NCBI RefSeq assembly: GCF_029525575.1
Contig: NZ_JAPDIA010000009.1
Coordinates: 124,001-188,000, forward strand
Direction of reading: 5' to 3'
DNA length: 64,000 nucleotides
Source: Cohnella rhizosphaerae
GTDB lineage: Bacteria > Bacillota > Bacilli > Paenibacillales > Paenibacillaceae
In this document: one piece after another, positions 50,501-62,246 of the stretch
How positions within the stretch are numbered: position 1 is the stretch's first letter
How the letters are laid out: every line of letters starts with the position of its first letter
Program-made: the position numbers and the translations under genes
The notes under the pieces: generated by a model
Told to the model about the DNA's origin: nothing
Database searches by the model: none
The model's input: the letters and a program-made list of their open reading frames with translations, nothing else

Positions 50501-52021
50501 ATGAAAACCATCCATCGTATTTTGCTGCTATGTTCGTTCATCGCGTGGGTCGCGGCTGCCTCGGCTTGCAAAGGCGCGCCGGAGCATGGCGAATCCACGG
50601 GCGCGGACGTGCCGCAGCCTTATGTCACGTTAAGCATGATCATGCCGGGGGGACGAGTCGGCGCGCATGCGGGAGTTCGTCGACAACGAGCTGAACGCGC
50701 GCTTGAAGCAGGAGCTCAACATGAAGCTGGAATTGACGTATATCCCCTGGGCGGACTATCAATCCAAGGTCGAGCTTGCGCTGTCCACCGGGGAGAACTA
50801 CGATTTGTTCTGGTACGGCACCTCGTTCGTATCGGATTACAAGACGAAGGGGTATATCCAGCCGCTCGATACGCTGCTTCGGACGTACGGACAGGATCTG
50901 ACGGCGAAAATCCCGGCGGACAACTTCAAGCAGTACGAGATGGACGGCAGCCTGTGGGCGATTCCTTCCCAGGCATTCACCTCGGCGGGCAAGTTCACGT
51001 CGGTGATGGTGCGCCAGGATCTGCTGGAGTCGGTCGGCATGAAGAATATCCGCACGATCGCCGATTTAGAAGCTTTTTTATACGAAAATGCATGCGCGAG
51101 ATCCGAGCTACTACGGGTACCTGGAGAACGATCGCGGTCAGGACGTCCTCTGGCGGGAGCTGTCGGATCAGCCGCTCACCTTCCTCGATGAAAACCAGAT
51201 GTTCGCCGTGAACGAGAATACGGGCGAGCTGGTCGATTATCTGGAATCCGATCTGTACAAGAAGGTCTCGGAAGTTCGCAAGCGCTGGGTGGACATCGGG
51301 GTCATCGACAAGCGTCTCGCCGGCAACAAGGCGGCCAACATCGATCAGGAGGACGCGGGCAAGCTGCTGTTCCGGGTGGGCGCCGTCTCCCGGGCGATGG
51401 AGAACCTGCAGACGGTGCAGAACGCGGACCCCGCTGCCAAGCTTAGGGAATATTACCTCGCCCCGGACAAACCGAAATACATCGTGGCGCCGTCCAACGA
51501 GGCGGTTATGATTCCGGCCAAGGCCCTCCACCCGGAGCGCGCCATGCAGTTTATGAACTGGATCCTGCAGAGCAAGGAGCACTACAACTTCATCATTTAT
51601 GGCGTTGAAGGCAAGGACTATCGGATCGAAAACGACAAAATCCAGCTGCTCACGAACGACCAGTTCATGTACGAGTGGATGTGGCGCAACAAAAATTACT
51701 TCATGCCGGCGACCAACGTGGACGACTCCGTCGTGGAGGATATGCTGCATAACGACGACAATGCGCGGATCTCGAAAATTTTCGGTTTTCATTTTAACCA
51801 GGAGCCGGTCAAAAAAAGAGTATGCCAAAGTGCTCGCGGTTTACAACGAAAAGTTCCTGCCGATCAACCTCGGCATCGTCGGTTATGACCAGGCATTTCC
51901 GGGTTCGATGGAGGCGCTCAAGAAAGCCGGCTACGACAAAGTCTGGGTGGAATTCAAGCGACAATATGCGGATTTTAGAGCGTCGCAGACCTCCCGCGCG
52001 GATCGGGAGGGAGCGAAGTGA
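50501..52021 (+). CDS. Substrate-binding lipoprotein paired with a histidine kinase, frameshifted three times
   Basis: Lipoprotein signal with Cys in AAASACKG. CUT1 binding-protein body: MKLELTYIPWADYQSKVELA, YDLFWYGTSFVSDYKTKGYI, EAVMIPAKALHPERAMQFMN, and YGVEGKDYRIENDKIQLLTN, the family's C-lobe hallmark. Breaks at G6 50647-50652, T6 51074-51079 and A7 51811-51817 all restore on dropping one base. The total is about 506 residues. Its stop overlaps the GTG of the YesM kinase (GTGA) and no permease is adjacent. I infer it may act as the kinase's ligand-binding partner rather than, or as well as, a transport protein. Confidence 0.87.
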
Positions 52022-53744
52022 AATCCAGCATTTTCACGAGGATGGTACTTGCGCTGCTTCTGCTGCTGACGCCGATCATCGCGCTGTACGCCTACTCGAA
52101 CCATACGAGCTCCAGCGTGCTGAAAAGGGAAATCGTGAAGGCAAAGCGTACGCAGGTCGAGACGTTCGTCGGGCAGCTCGGTCAGATGTTCGCACAATAC
52201 GATTCCTATCAAAAGATGCTGTACGAGAGCACCGAAGTCCGCAATCTGGCCTATCCGGACTTGCTGAACGACGATCTGCTCTATTACCGCACGCTTAAGA
52301 CCGTGTCCGAGGAGATCAGCAGGCTGGCGGGCTACGGGCGGTGGAAGGGCATCATCGCGGTCGTCTACCCGAAGACGGGGGTGGTGATCAAGAGCAACTC
52401 CAGCCTGGGCGCCGTGCCCGCGGAGCTGCCGGACAAGGACGGCTTCTGGAGCTACCGGACGGGGCCGAAGGGCAACGCCTATTTTATCGAGACGATCTCC
52501 AATCCGGCCAAGAGCGCCAGGGAAGAGGAGGCGGACCTGACGGTCGTCGCGAAGGTGGACGAAGGGGAGATCAAGAGCGATCTGTCCGAGATGAAGAGCA
52601 ACGGGCTGGAGGATCCTTTTCTATACAAGCCGGGGGGACAACCCGATCTACAATTATACGGCGAATCAGGCTTTGATCCGGGAGCTGCTGCCCGAGCTGG
52701 ATCCGGTCGCCGCGGAAGAGGGCTTCGAGCCGCTGCTTATCCGGACGAGCGGGGGCACGTACCAGGTGCATATGGACATGGTGCAGCCGCTGGGCTGGTA
52801 CCTGGTGGATTACGTGCCGATCGACACAATCATGGCGCCGATCAAGCGCAGCCAGACGATGTTCTACTCGATCAGCGGCATGATGCTTTTTATGGCGTGC
52901 ATCCTGAGCTTTTTGCTGTACCGGAGCATCCGGATTCCGTTCCGCAAGCTGATGCAGGGCATGAACTTCATCGAGAAGGGCATCTATACGAGCCGGATGA
53001 AGGACCCTCCGAAGGGGGGAGTTCCGCTACGTCTATCAGAAGTTCAACTCGATGGCCGCAAGAATCGAGGAGCTGATCGAGGACGTGCTGAAGGAGCAGA
53101 TCCGGACGAAGGAAGCGAACGTCAAGCAGTTGCAGTCGCAGATCAATCCGCATTTCCTCTACAACACGCTGGCGTACATCAAGAGCATGGTCGAGCTCGA
53201 GGAAAAGGAAGCGGCCGTCTCGATGACGATGAATTTGAGCCGGTATTACCGCTATACGACCAAGCTCAGCAGTAGCTTCGCGACCATCCAGGAAGAGCTT
53301 AGCCTGATCGAAAACTACTTGGACATTCACCGCTTGCTGACGGACGACTTCGAATACGAGATCGACATCGATCCGGCGTTGCTGAAGATGGAGATCCCTC
53401 GTCTCTCGCTGCAGCCGTTGATCGAGAACGTGATCGTGCATGCGTTCAGAAAACCGGTGAAGTACGGCAGCGTCCGCATCCGGGGAACGCTGGAGGATGG
53501 CGGCCTCGCGCGGCTTACGGTCGACGACAACGGCACGGGCCTCGCGCCGGCGCAGCTGGAGGCGCTGCAGACAAAGATCCGCACGGCGCCGAGCGACCAG
53601 ATCGACGCCGGCCTGCACAACGTCCACCAGCGGCTCATGCTGCTGTTCGGCAAAAGCTCCGGGCTGTTCCTCAGCCACTCGGAGCGGGGCGGGCTGTGCG
53701 CGGAGCTGGTATGGCAGGTGCAGGAGGATAAGGAAGCGGAGTGA
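52018..53744 (+). CDS. YesM-type sensor histidine kinase, frameshifted twice
   Basis: Two TM helices (about 9-26 and 285-305) flank an extracellular sensor (TSSSVLKREIVKAKRTQVE...). A HAMP-like segment follows, then the phospho-acceptor region with His in LQSQINPHFLYNTLAYI, and the ATPase with LQPLIENVIVHAF and VDDNGTGL. Breaks at G6 52632-52637 and G6 53014-53019 restore on dropping one G (KPGDNPIYNYTANQ and PKGEFRYVYQKFN). The total is about 575 residues. Starts at GTG 52018, overlapping the binding-protein stop. No response regulator is adjacent; the YesN protein at 36573-38210 is a candidate partner. Confidence 0.9.
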
Positions 53745-53808
53745 TGGAGGCCACCGCTGCGGGTGCGGTGCGCGAAGCCATTTCAGCGCTGCCCATCCCC
53801 TGCCAAAC

Positions 53809-53858
53809 GGCTGTCTCGACAGGTCATAAAGCGACCTGAGAGACAGCCATTGTTTTGT
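53809..53858 (+). terminator. Intrinsic terminator after the kinase
   Basis: GGCTGTCTC pairs with GAGACAGCC, extended inward by ACAGGTC / GACCTG, followed by ATTGTTTTGTTT. Confidence 0.85.
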
Positions 53859-53888
53859 TTGCCGGTACTGCCCGACCCCGGACAGCGA

Positions 53889-53956
53889 ATCTAAAAAAAG
53901 ATGGTTTAGATCTTAAAATCGGGGCCTATCGACGCGCAAAACGCGTGATTTATGAT
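53889..53956 (+). promoter_or_regulatory. Conserved promoter element upstream of the DUF4832 gene
   Basis: ATCTAAA (53889), ATCTTAAAATCGGGG (53910), TATCGACGCGCAAA and TATGAT (53951-53956). It matches the element at 39993-40060 in order and spacing, with 45 of about 53 bases identical over the second half. Confidence 0.65.
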
Positions 53957-53961
53957 GATAT

Positions 53962-53975
53962 CGTAAGCGCTTACC
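53962..53975. promoter_or_regulatory. cre-like palindrome at the predicted transcription start
   Basis: CGTAAGCGCTTACC has a 12-bp perfect palindrome (GTAAGCGCTTAC) and differs from the cre consensus only at the two end positions. It lies just after the -10, a repressing position. A LacI-family regulator other than CcpA is possible. Confidence 0.5.
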
Positions 53976-54131
53976 AAGATATTCGAGTCAGGCGGGTGAT
54001 GGTCCGTTCGTTTGCGTTGTCATGGAGCGCAGTCGCGTGACCGTACCGGAAAGGGGGGCGAGGAGCAGGGACGGCGGGCAGGCTCGCCGGACGCTTCGGC
54101 AACATATCCCATGCGAACAGGAGTGAACGAT

Positions 54132-56595
<2,464 letters not shown>

Positions 56596-57067
56596 CGGTA
56601 TGATCCAAGGCGAAGTGGACCTGAGAGCCGCTATATTAACAATCGAGTTCGTTTTGGAGCGTCTTGCGGACCCCATATCCGTTATCCTCGATAAACAGTA
56701 TGAAAGCAGGCGTTTTAGGAGGAAATTACGGCACTGGAGTCCGCGGAGCATGAAAAATGCAAGCAGTTTGCAACAATAGCGGACGGTGAGTCCGCTACGA
56801 AACCAGCAAGTCGAAAACAAGCCGGCGCGCGACTCACCGCGTACCGGCTCTTTGCCGTCGGAAGCGCGCCGCATCAAGCGAACCCCCCATCGATTAATAG
56901 ACTTCTCCCCGGCAGCGTGCCGACTTGCTCGGTCATCAATTTCGTTGGGAGGAGAGATCGAGGAGATCCGTCCCGGCGACGTCGTTTTTATTTTTATTGA
57001 ACGGGAATCGCCCAGCGGCGAAAACTATTCGCAATAGCCGGGGCCGATTAAAGACGAGGAACGACAG
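56596..57067. other. Intergenic region with a hairpin, no convincing gene
   Basis: About 470 bp between convergent genes. It contains TAGCGGAC-GGTGA-GTCCGCTA (56777-56797), a perfect 8-bp hairpin. Further out, GCGGACCCCA (56664) and GGAGTCCGC (56741) are related arms. An open frame at 56786-57037 has no ribosome site and no recognisable protein character. Confidence 0.5.
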
Positions 57068-57955
57068 TCAGCCGTTTCTCGTCTTTTCCTGATTCGCCGT
57101 CGTGATCGTCTTCTCGTAATGGCGGGAGGCGTCCTCGCCAAGCGCGACGCAGGTGCACATGTACAGCAGATCGATGATCGTGATCTGGCCGGTGATGAGC
57201 GGCATGTCGATGTTGAGGAACATGTTCGCATTGCGCGACGTCGTGTAAAGGTTGTAGTCGCAGGTCTTGGAGAGCGGGGTGATGGCGTAGTCGCTCAGTC
57301 CGACGACAGTCACGCCGTTTTTCTTCGCAAGGCGCGCCGCCTCGACGACGTTCTCCGTGCGTCCGGAGGAGGAGATGACGAACAGCAGGTCGTCCTCCGT
57401 CAGCAGGGCGGCCTGCATCTTGTACAACGTCGAATCGATGTCGGAGGCGCAGTTCAGTCCGATCCGGAAGAAGCGGCTGTAGGCATAGCGCGCGCACAAC
57501 CCGGAAGAACCCGCCCCGATAAAACACAGCTTTTTGGCCTTGATCATCTGCTGGACGACCATCTCGATCTCGGAGATGTTCATGATGGCCAGGCTGTCTT
57601 CAAGCACCTTAAAGGCAAGATTGTATACGTTCTCGGCGATGCCCTGCGTGGATGTCTCCTGTCCGACCGTCAGATTCTGAATGATCGTCCCGACATTGTT
57701 ATTGTTGATGACATCGTAGATCAGGCTTGCCTTGAACTCCCGGAAGCCCGTGTAGCCCAGCTTGCGGCAGAGGCGGTCGACGGTCGAATAGCTGGCGTCG
57801 CTGGCGACGGCGAGCTCCTCCATTGTCTGGGCGGTGACGAGTTCCGCATGGTCCAGAATATAGTTTGCCACGCGATGTTCCGCCGACTTGAGGTTGTTCA
57901 GGATGCTCTGAATACGTAGAATGCATCCGCCTTTGGATACGAGCATGGACTTCAT
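57068..57955 (-). CDS. RpiR/MurR-family transcriptional regulator
   Basis: 295 residues. The N-terminal HTH_6 domain (about 12-88: LAVASDASYSTVDRLCRKLG, GFREFKASL) binds DNA. A C-terminal SIS domain (about 130-270: KKLCFIGAGSSGLCARYAYS, LLFVISSSGRTENVVEAARL) binds a phosphosugar. Divergent from the fifth ABC operon across a roughly 510-bp AT-rich gap, so it is the likely regulator of that operon and of the GH95 gene. Frame intact. Confidence 0.93.
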   Translation of the reverse strand: MKSMLVSKGGCILRIQSILNNLKSAEHRVANYILDHAELVTAQTMEELAVASDASYSTVDRLCRKLGYTGFREFKASLIYDVINNNNVGTIIQNLTVGQETSTQGIAENVYNLAFKVLEDSLAIMNISEIEMVVQQMIKAKKLCFIGAGSSGLCARYAYSRFFRIGLNCASDIDSTLYKMQAALLTEDDLLFVISSSGRTENVVEAARLAKKNGVTVVGLSDYAITPLSKTCDYNLYTTSRNANMFLNIDMPLITGQITIIDLLYMCTCVALGEDASRHYEKTITTANQEKTRNG

Positions 57956-58019
57956 AGCGGCTCCGTTCTATCTCCGCGGTCCGTTCGTTGCGTGCGGCCG
58001 GAGATGATATTCGATATCG

Positions 58020-58300
58020 CATCAATAGATGAATGATGAATTAAATCATATCATAAAAAAGGTTTATTCAAAAAGATAAAATAAGATAATTTATATCATA
58101 ATTTTATTATTACTAAACCAAGCCGATTTCCGTAACGCACCCTAATAATCCTTTATATATAAAGGTATTTTAAATTAGGTCATAAGTATTTTTTTAATAA
58201 TTGATATCTTATATATCTAAAATCAAAATAAAAATTTGATAATTGATATTTACTATATCGTAAAAGGAATGCTATTCTTTACCTGAAGAACAAGGCGCAA
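58020..58300. promoter_or_regulatory. Strongly AT-rich control region
   Basis: About 280 bp of very AT-rich DNA in a GC-rich window, between the divergent RpiR and permease genes. It carries many ATATCATA- and TTGATAT-like words (such as AAATCATATCATAAAA and TTTATATCATAATTTT) that could be RpiR half-sites. Confidence 0.5.
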
Positions 58301-58398
58301 AACAAGATAAAGAATCGACACGGGATTTAGGGCCGCATGAACGAAACGCGTACGTCCTGCCATACGGAGGGGATAGCCACAAACAATATCGAATCAAT

Positions 58399-58412
58399 AG
58401 AAAGCGCTTACC
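58399..58412. promoter_or_regulatory. cre-like palindrome upstream of the fifth ABC operon
   Basis: AGAAAGCGCTTACC shares the AAGCGCTTAC core with the site at 53962. Two positions differ from the cre consensus. It lies 58 bp before the permease start. Confidence 0.5.
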
Positions 58413-58469
58413 TTTCAAGCTTCATTCATTTCATCATCAGAGCCGCCAGGTGAAAGGAATGTGAGATCG

Positions 58470-59461
58470 ATGAAACAGATTCAAGGAGATGTTGCTCGTC
58501 GTACGGAACAAATAACCGCTCATCGATGGAGCGCCGCGCAGCGGATCGGGGGAGGGCGTCAAAAGGTTCAAATCGCAGATCACGCTGCAGGCGATGGTGC
58601 TGCCGGGAATCGTCTGGCTGATTATCTTCATGTACATTCCCATGTATGGCATCATTATCGCCTTCAAGGATTACCGGATTTCGGAGGGGTTCTTCTCCGG
58701 CGCCTGGGTCGGTTTCAAGCATTTCGAAGCGTTCTTCTCCGATCCGTTCGCCATCCAGGCGATCAAGAACACGCTGATCATTAGCGGTCTCAAGCTCGTC
58801 TTCGGCTTCCCCGCACCCATCCTGTTCGCCCTCCTGCTCAACGAGATCCGTTCGCTCGCCTTCAAACGGATCGCGCAAACCGTATCCTATCTCCCGTTTT
58901 TTTATCTCCTGGGTCGTCATGGTGTCGCTCATGCAGACGATGCTGTCGCTGGACGGACCACTGAATTCGATCCTGCTGCAGATGGGGATCATCTCGGAGC
59001 GCATCAGCTATCTGTCGCAGCCCGAGCTGTTCCGGGCGATCGCGGTGCTCTCAGACCTGTGGAAGGGCGTAGGCTGGGGATCAATCATCTACCTGGCCGC
59101 CATCGCGAGCATTCCCCAGGAGATGTATGAATCCGCTTACATGGATGGGGCCAACCGATTCCGCCGCATCATCCATATCACGATCCCGTCCATCATGCCG
59201 ACGATCGTCATCCTGCTCATCCTGTCGGTCAGCGGCATCCTGGGCTCGAACTTCGAGCAGCACTTCCTGCTCGGCAACAAAATGGTATCGGAGACGGCGG
59301 AGACGATCGATACGTACGTGTTCCGAACCGGGGTGCAGTCGGGCCGCTATTCGTATGCCACCGCGATCGGCCTGGCGACTTCGATCGTGTCGTTCTGCCT
59401 GCTGCTCGCGGCGGACAGGACCGCCCGAGTGATGACGCAGGGCGAAAAAGGACTGTTTTGA
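58470..59461 (+). CDS. Sugar ABC transporter permease (LplB-like), frameshifted twice
   Basis: Starts at ATG 58470 after AAAGGA. Breaks at G5 58548-58552 and T7 58897-58903 both restore on dropping one base (RIGEGVKRFKSQITLQAMVL and YLPFFISWVVMVSLMQTML). The EAA loop is ESAYMDGANRFRRIIHITIP; length is about 329 residues. First gene of an operon in the order permease, permease, binding protein, GH95. Confidence 0.9.
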
Positions 59462-59477
59462 AGAAAGGAGGCCGACG

Positions 59478-60366
59478 ATGTTCAAACGAAGCCCGGGCGA
59501 CAAAGTGTTCGATACGTTCCTTTACGCGTTTATGGTGCTGCTGACCCTCGCGTTTTTGTATCCGTTCTGGAAGGTCATCGTCATGGCGTTTAACGAGGCG
59601 AACGATACGTCGCTTGGCGGTACGCTGCTGTGGCCGCGGAAGTTCACGCTGCAGAACTTCAAGGTTGTTTTCCAGAACGACCTGATCTACAGCTCATACC
59701 TCATTACGATATCCAGAACGGTGCTCGGTACGATCACAAGCGTCGTTGCAACCGCTTTATTCGCTTACGGACTGTCCAAGAAGAAGCTGATGTTCCGCAA
59801 TTTCTACCTGACGCTTTGCTTCATTACCCTGTTCTTCAGCGGCGGGCTCATTCCTAGCGTCATCAACATGACCAATCTCGGCTTCTCCAACAATTATCTC
59901 GTCTATATCATCCCCGCGATGTACGGCATCATGGCGATGATCATCATGAAGTCGTTTTTCAACTCGCTGCCCGCCGCCCTCGAGGAGTCTGCGATGATCG
60001 ACGGGGCCAACGACTTTTCCATCTTCTTCTGGATCGTCTTCCCGAGCTCCATGCCGGTCATCGCGACGATCGGGCTGATGAATGCGGTCTCGCAGTGGAA
60101 CGCCTGGATCGACGCCTACATCTACATCTCCAAGGAATCGCTGATGCCGGTACAGCTCGTGCTGCAAAGAGTGATCCAGGGATCGAGCGCGGCATCGGAG
60201 ATTACGAAGATGGTGTCGAGCGACGAGATTTTGTCCAGACGCGTCACGCCTTATTCGATTCAGTTGGCGACGATCGTCGTCGCGATCGGACCGATCATAT
60301 TGATCTATCCTTTTTTTTCAGAAATTTTTTGTCAAAGGCTTTCTGATCGGCGCCATGAAGGAGTAG
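59478..60366 (+). CDS. Sugar ABC transporter permease (LplC/YtcP-like), frameshifted near the end
   Basis: EAA loop EESAMIDGANDFSIFFWIVF. The T8 run at 60312-60319 breaks the frame; dropping one T gives the family C-terminus YPFFQKFFVKGFLIGAMKE and a stop at 60364-60366. About 295 residues. Good ribosome site (AAAGGAGG) before ATG 59478. Confidence 0.92.
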
Positions 60367-60432
60367 TTCCTTTTGGAAGCTCAGTCGCCAGTATCCGTAC
60401 TGCCGACTCTTCAAACATATAAGGAGGTCACT

Positions 60433-62194
60433 ATGGTGAACAAAAGAAGATTGACAATCGCCGCGAGCGCGCTGGCGCTCATGCTGACGGCTTGCGACGC
60501 CGGGAAAAGCGCGTCAAGCTCCGAATCCGCCCCGCCGAGCTCCGGCTCCGCCTCGCCTTCCGGCGCTTCGAGCGCCGCCCCGTCCGCTGGCGCAAGCGCA
60601 GGGGAGAAGGTGTCCTGGGACATCACGAAAAACGTGGACGACAGCTTCCCGTTCGACCAATACGTGCAGGACGAAAAAGCAAAATGGAACGTCGGCCGCA
60701 ACGTCGACTTCACCTGGTACTTCAACTACAACCACCATCTCACCACGAAGCCGTGGACCGAATACGAGGCGCTCAAGACCGTCGCCGAGATCACGGGCAT
60801 CAACGTCACAGGGTCGATACCGAGCGGCGATCCCAACGAGAAAATCCATCTGATGATGGCGACCAACGACATGCCGGACCTCATTACGCTTCCCTTCGGC
60901 GACGCCGCAGGCGAGGAGCTGATCAAGGGCGGATACGTGTACTCGCTCGACGAGCTGATCGACAAGTACATTCCGGATTTCAAGAGCGAGGTGCCGCAGG
61001 TGCTGCGGGAGATCGGCACTTACGAGGAGATCGACGACCGGATGTGGAGCATCTCCGGCGTCACGAACCCCGAGTGGCTGCTCAAGGAGAAGAAGGACCC
61101 GATCATCGGCAACTTCTCCTACAGCGTGCGCAAGGATATCTGGAATGAGCTCGGCCATCCCTCCATCGCGACGCCGGACGATCTGTACAACACCTTGAAG
61201 CTGTTCAAGGAAAAGTACCCGACGATCGACGGCAAGACGTCGATCGGCATCAGCGGTTGGGGCAAGGGCGAAGGCGCGCTGTCGACGATCGGCTACTCCT
61301 TCGGCATCCACGACATTTACTGCGACGAAGCCGGCAGCGCCTGCACCGTCAAGTATATGAACCCCAACTATCCGGACTTCATCGCCTACATGAACAAGCT
61401 GTTCCGCGAAGGGCTGCTGGACCCCGAGATCTTCGTTAAGGACGAACAGCAGGTGAGCGAGGACCTCGCGACGAGCGCGTTCATGCTGCCTTACGTCTAT
61501 CACGCGGCCGGATCGGCCAACACCATCCTCGACGCCAAGAAGCCGGACAGCCACTTCATCGCCATCCCGCCGATGTCCGCCACCGGCAAGCCGTTCAGCT
61601 TTCCCGGCCAATCCCGCATGGGGGGGCGCGACGCAGACCTTCATCACCAAGAAAAACAAGGATCCCGAAGCCGCTATCAAGCTCATCCGCTACGGATTCA
61701 GCACGACGGGTACGATGCAAATCAGCCAGGGCAACCCCGGCAAGCACTATCAAGTGAAGGACGGCGTGTACTTCAGACCCGAGGCGGAGGCCAAAGAGGT
61801 TGAAAAAGACGTGACGGCTTACCAGAACAAGACCGGCATCTGGGACTATTATTCGCTCTGGTATCAGCCGATGCCCGGCCAGCGCAGCGACTCCCCGGAC
61901 AACATCGCGTACGATATCCCGAATTCGGTTCCCTACGCTTATGACTCAACCAACGAATCGTATCGCATGACGCCGAGCGGCTCTTCCGACGAGGGCATCG
62001 CGCTCACGACCGTGACGAAGCTGGCGGACAACGTGATCAAGGCGATCGCGGCGCCGACCGCCGAGAAGTCCGCGCAGGTCCTGGACAAAATGCTGGCCGA
62101 CATGAAGAAGGTTAAAAATTACGACAAGCTCGAAGCCTTCATGACCGACCGCTACAAGAAAAACGTCGAGCGATTCGGCGACCCGATCTACTGA
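60433..62194 (+). CDS. Sugar ABC transporter substrate-binding lipoprotein (LplA-like), frameshifted
   Basis: Lipobox LALMLTACDAG, then a Ser/Pro/Ala spacer and a large (about 587-residue) CUT1 binding protein (ITGINVTGSIPSGDPNEKIH, MPDLITLPFGDAAGEELIKG). The G7 run at 61620-61626 breaks the frame; dropping one G gives SRMGGATQTFITKKNKDPEA. The start is ATG 60433 after AAGGAGG. The long form is typical of complex-polysaccharide importers. Confidence 0.92.
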
Positions 62195-62246
62195 TCGCCG
62201 GCTGCGATTCGTAAGCGACTATTCAATAGAAGGAAGGAATACCGCC

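Noticed and set aside
56786..57037. 83-codon ORF
   Set aside because: No ribosome site, no family character, and it spans the hairpin region.
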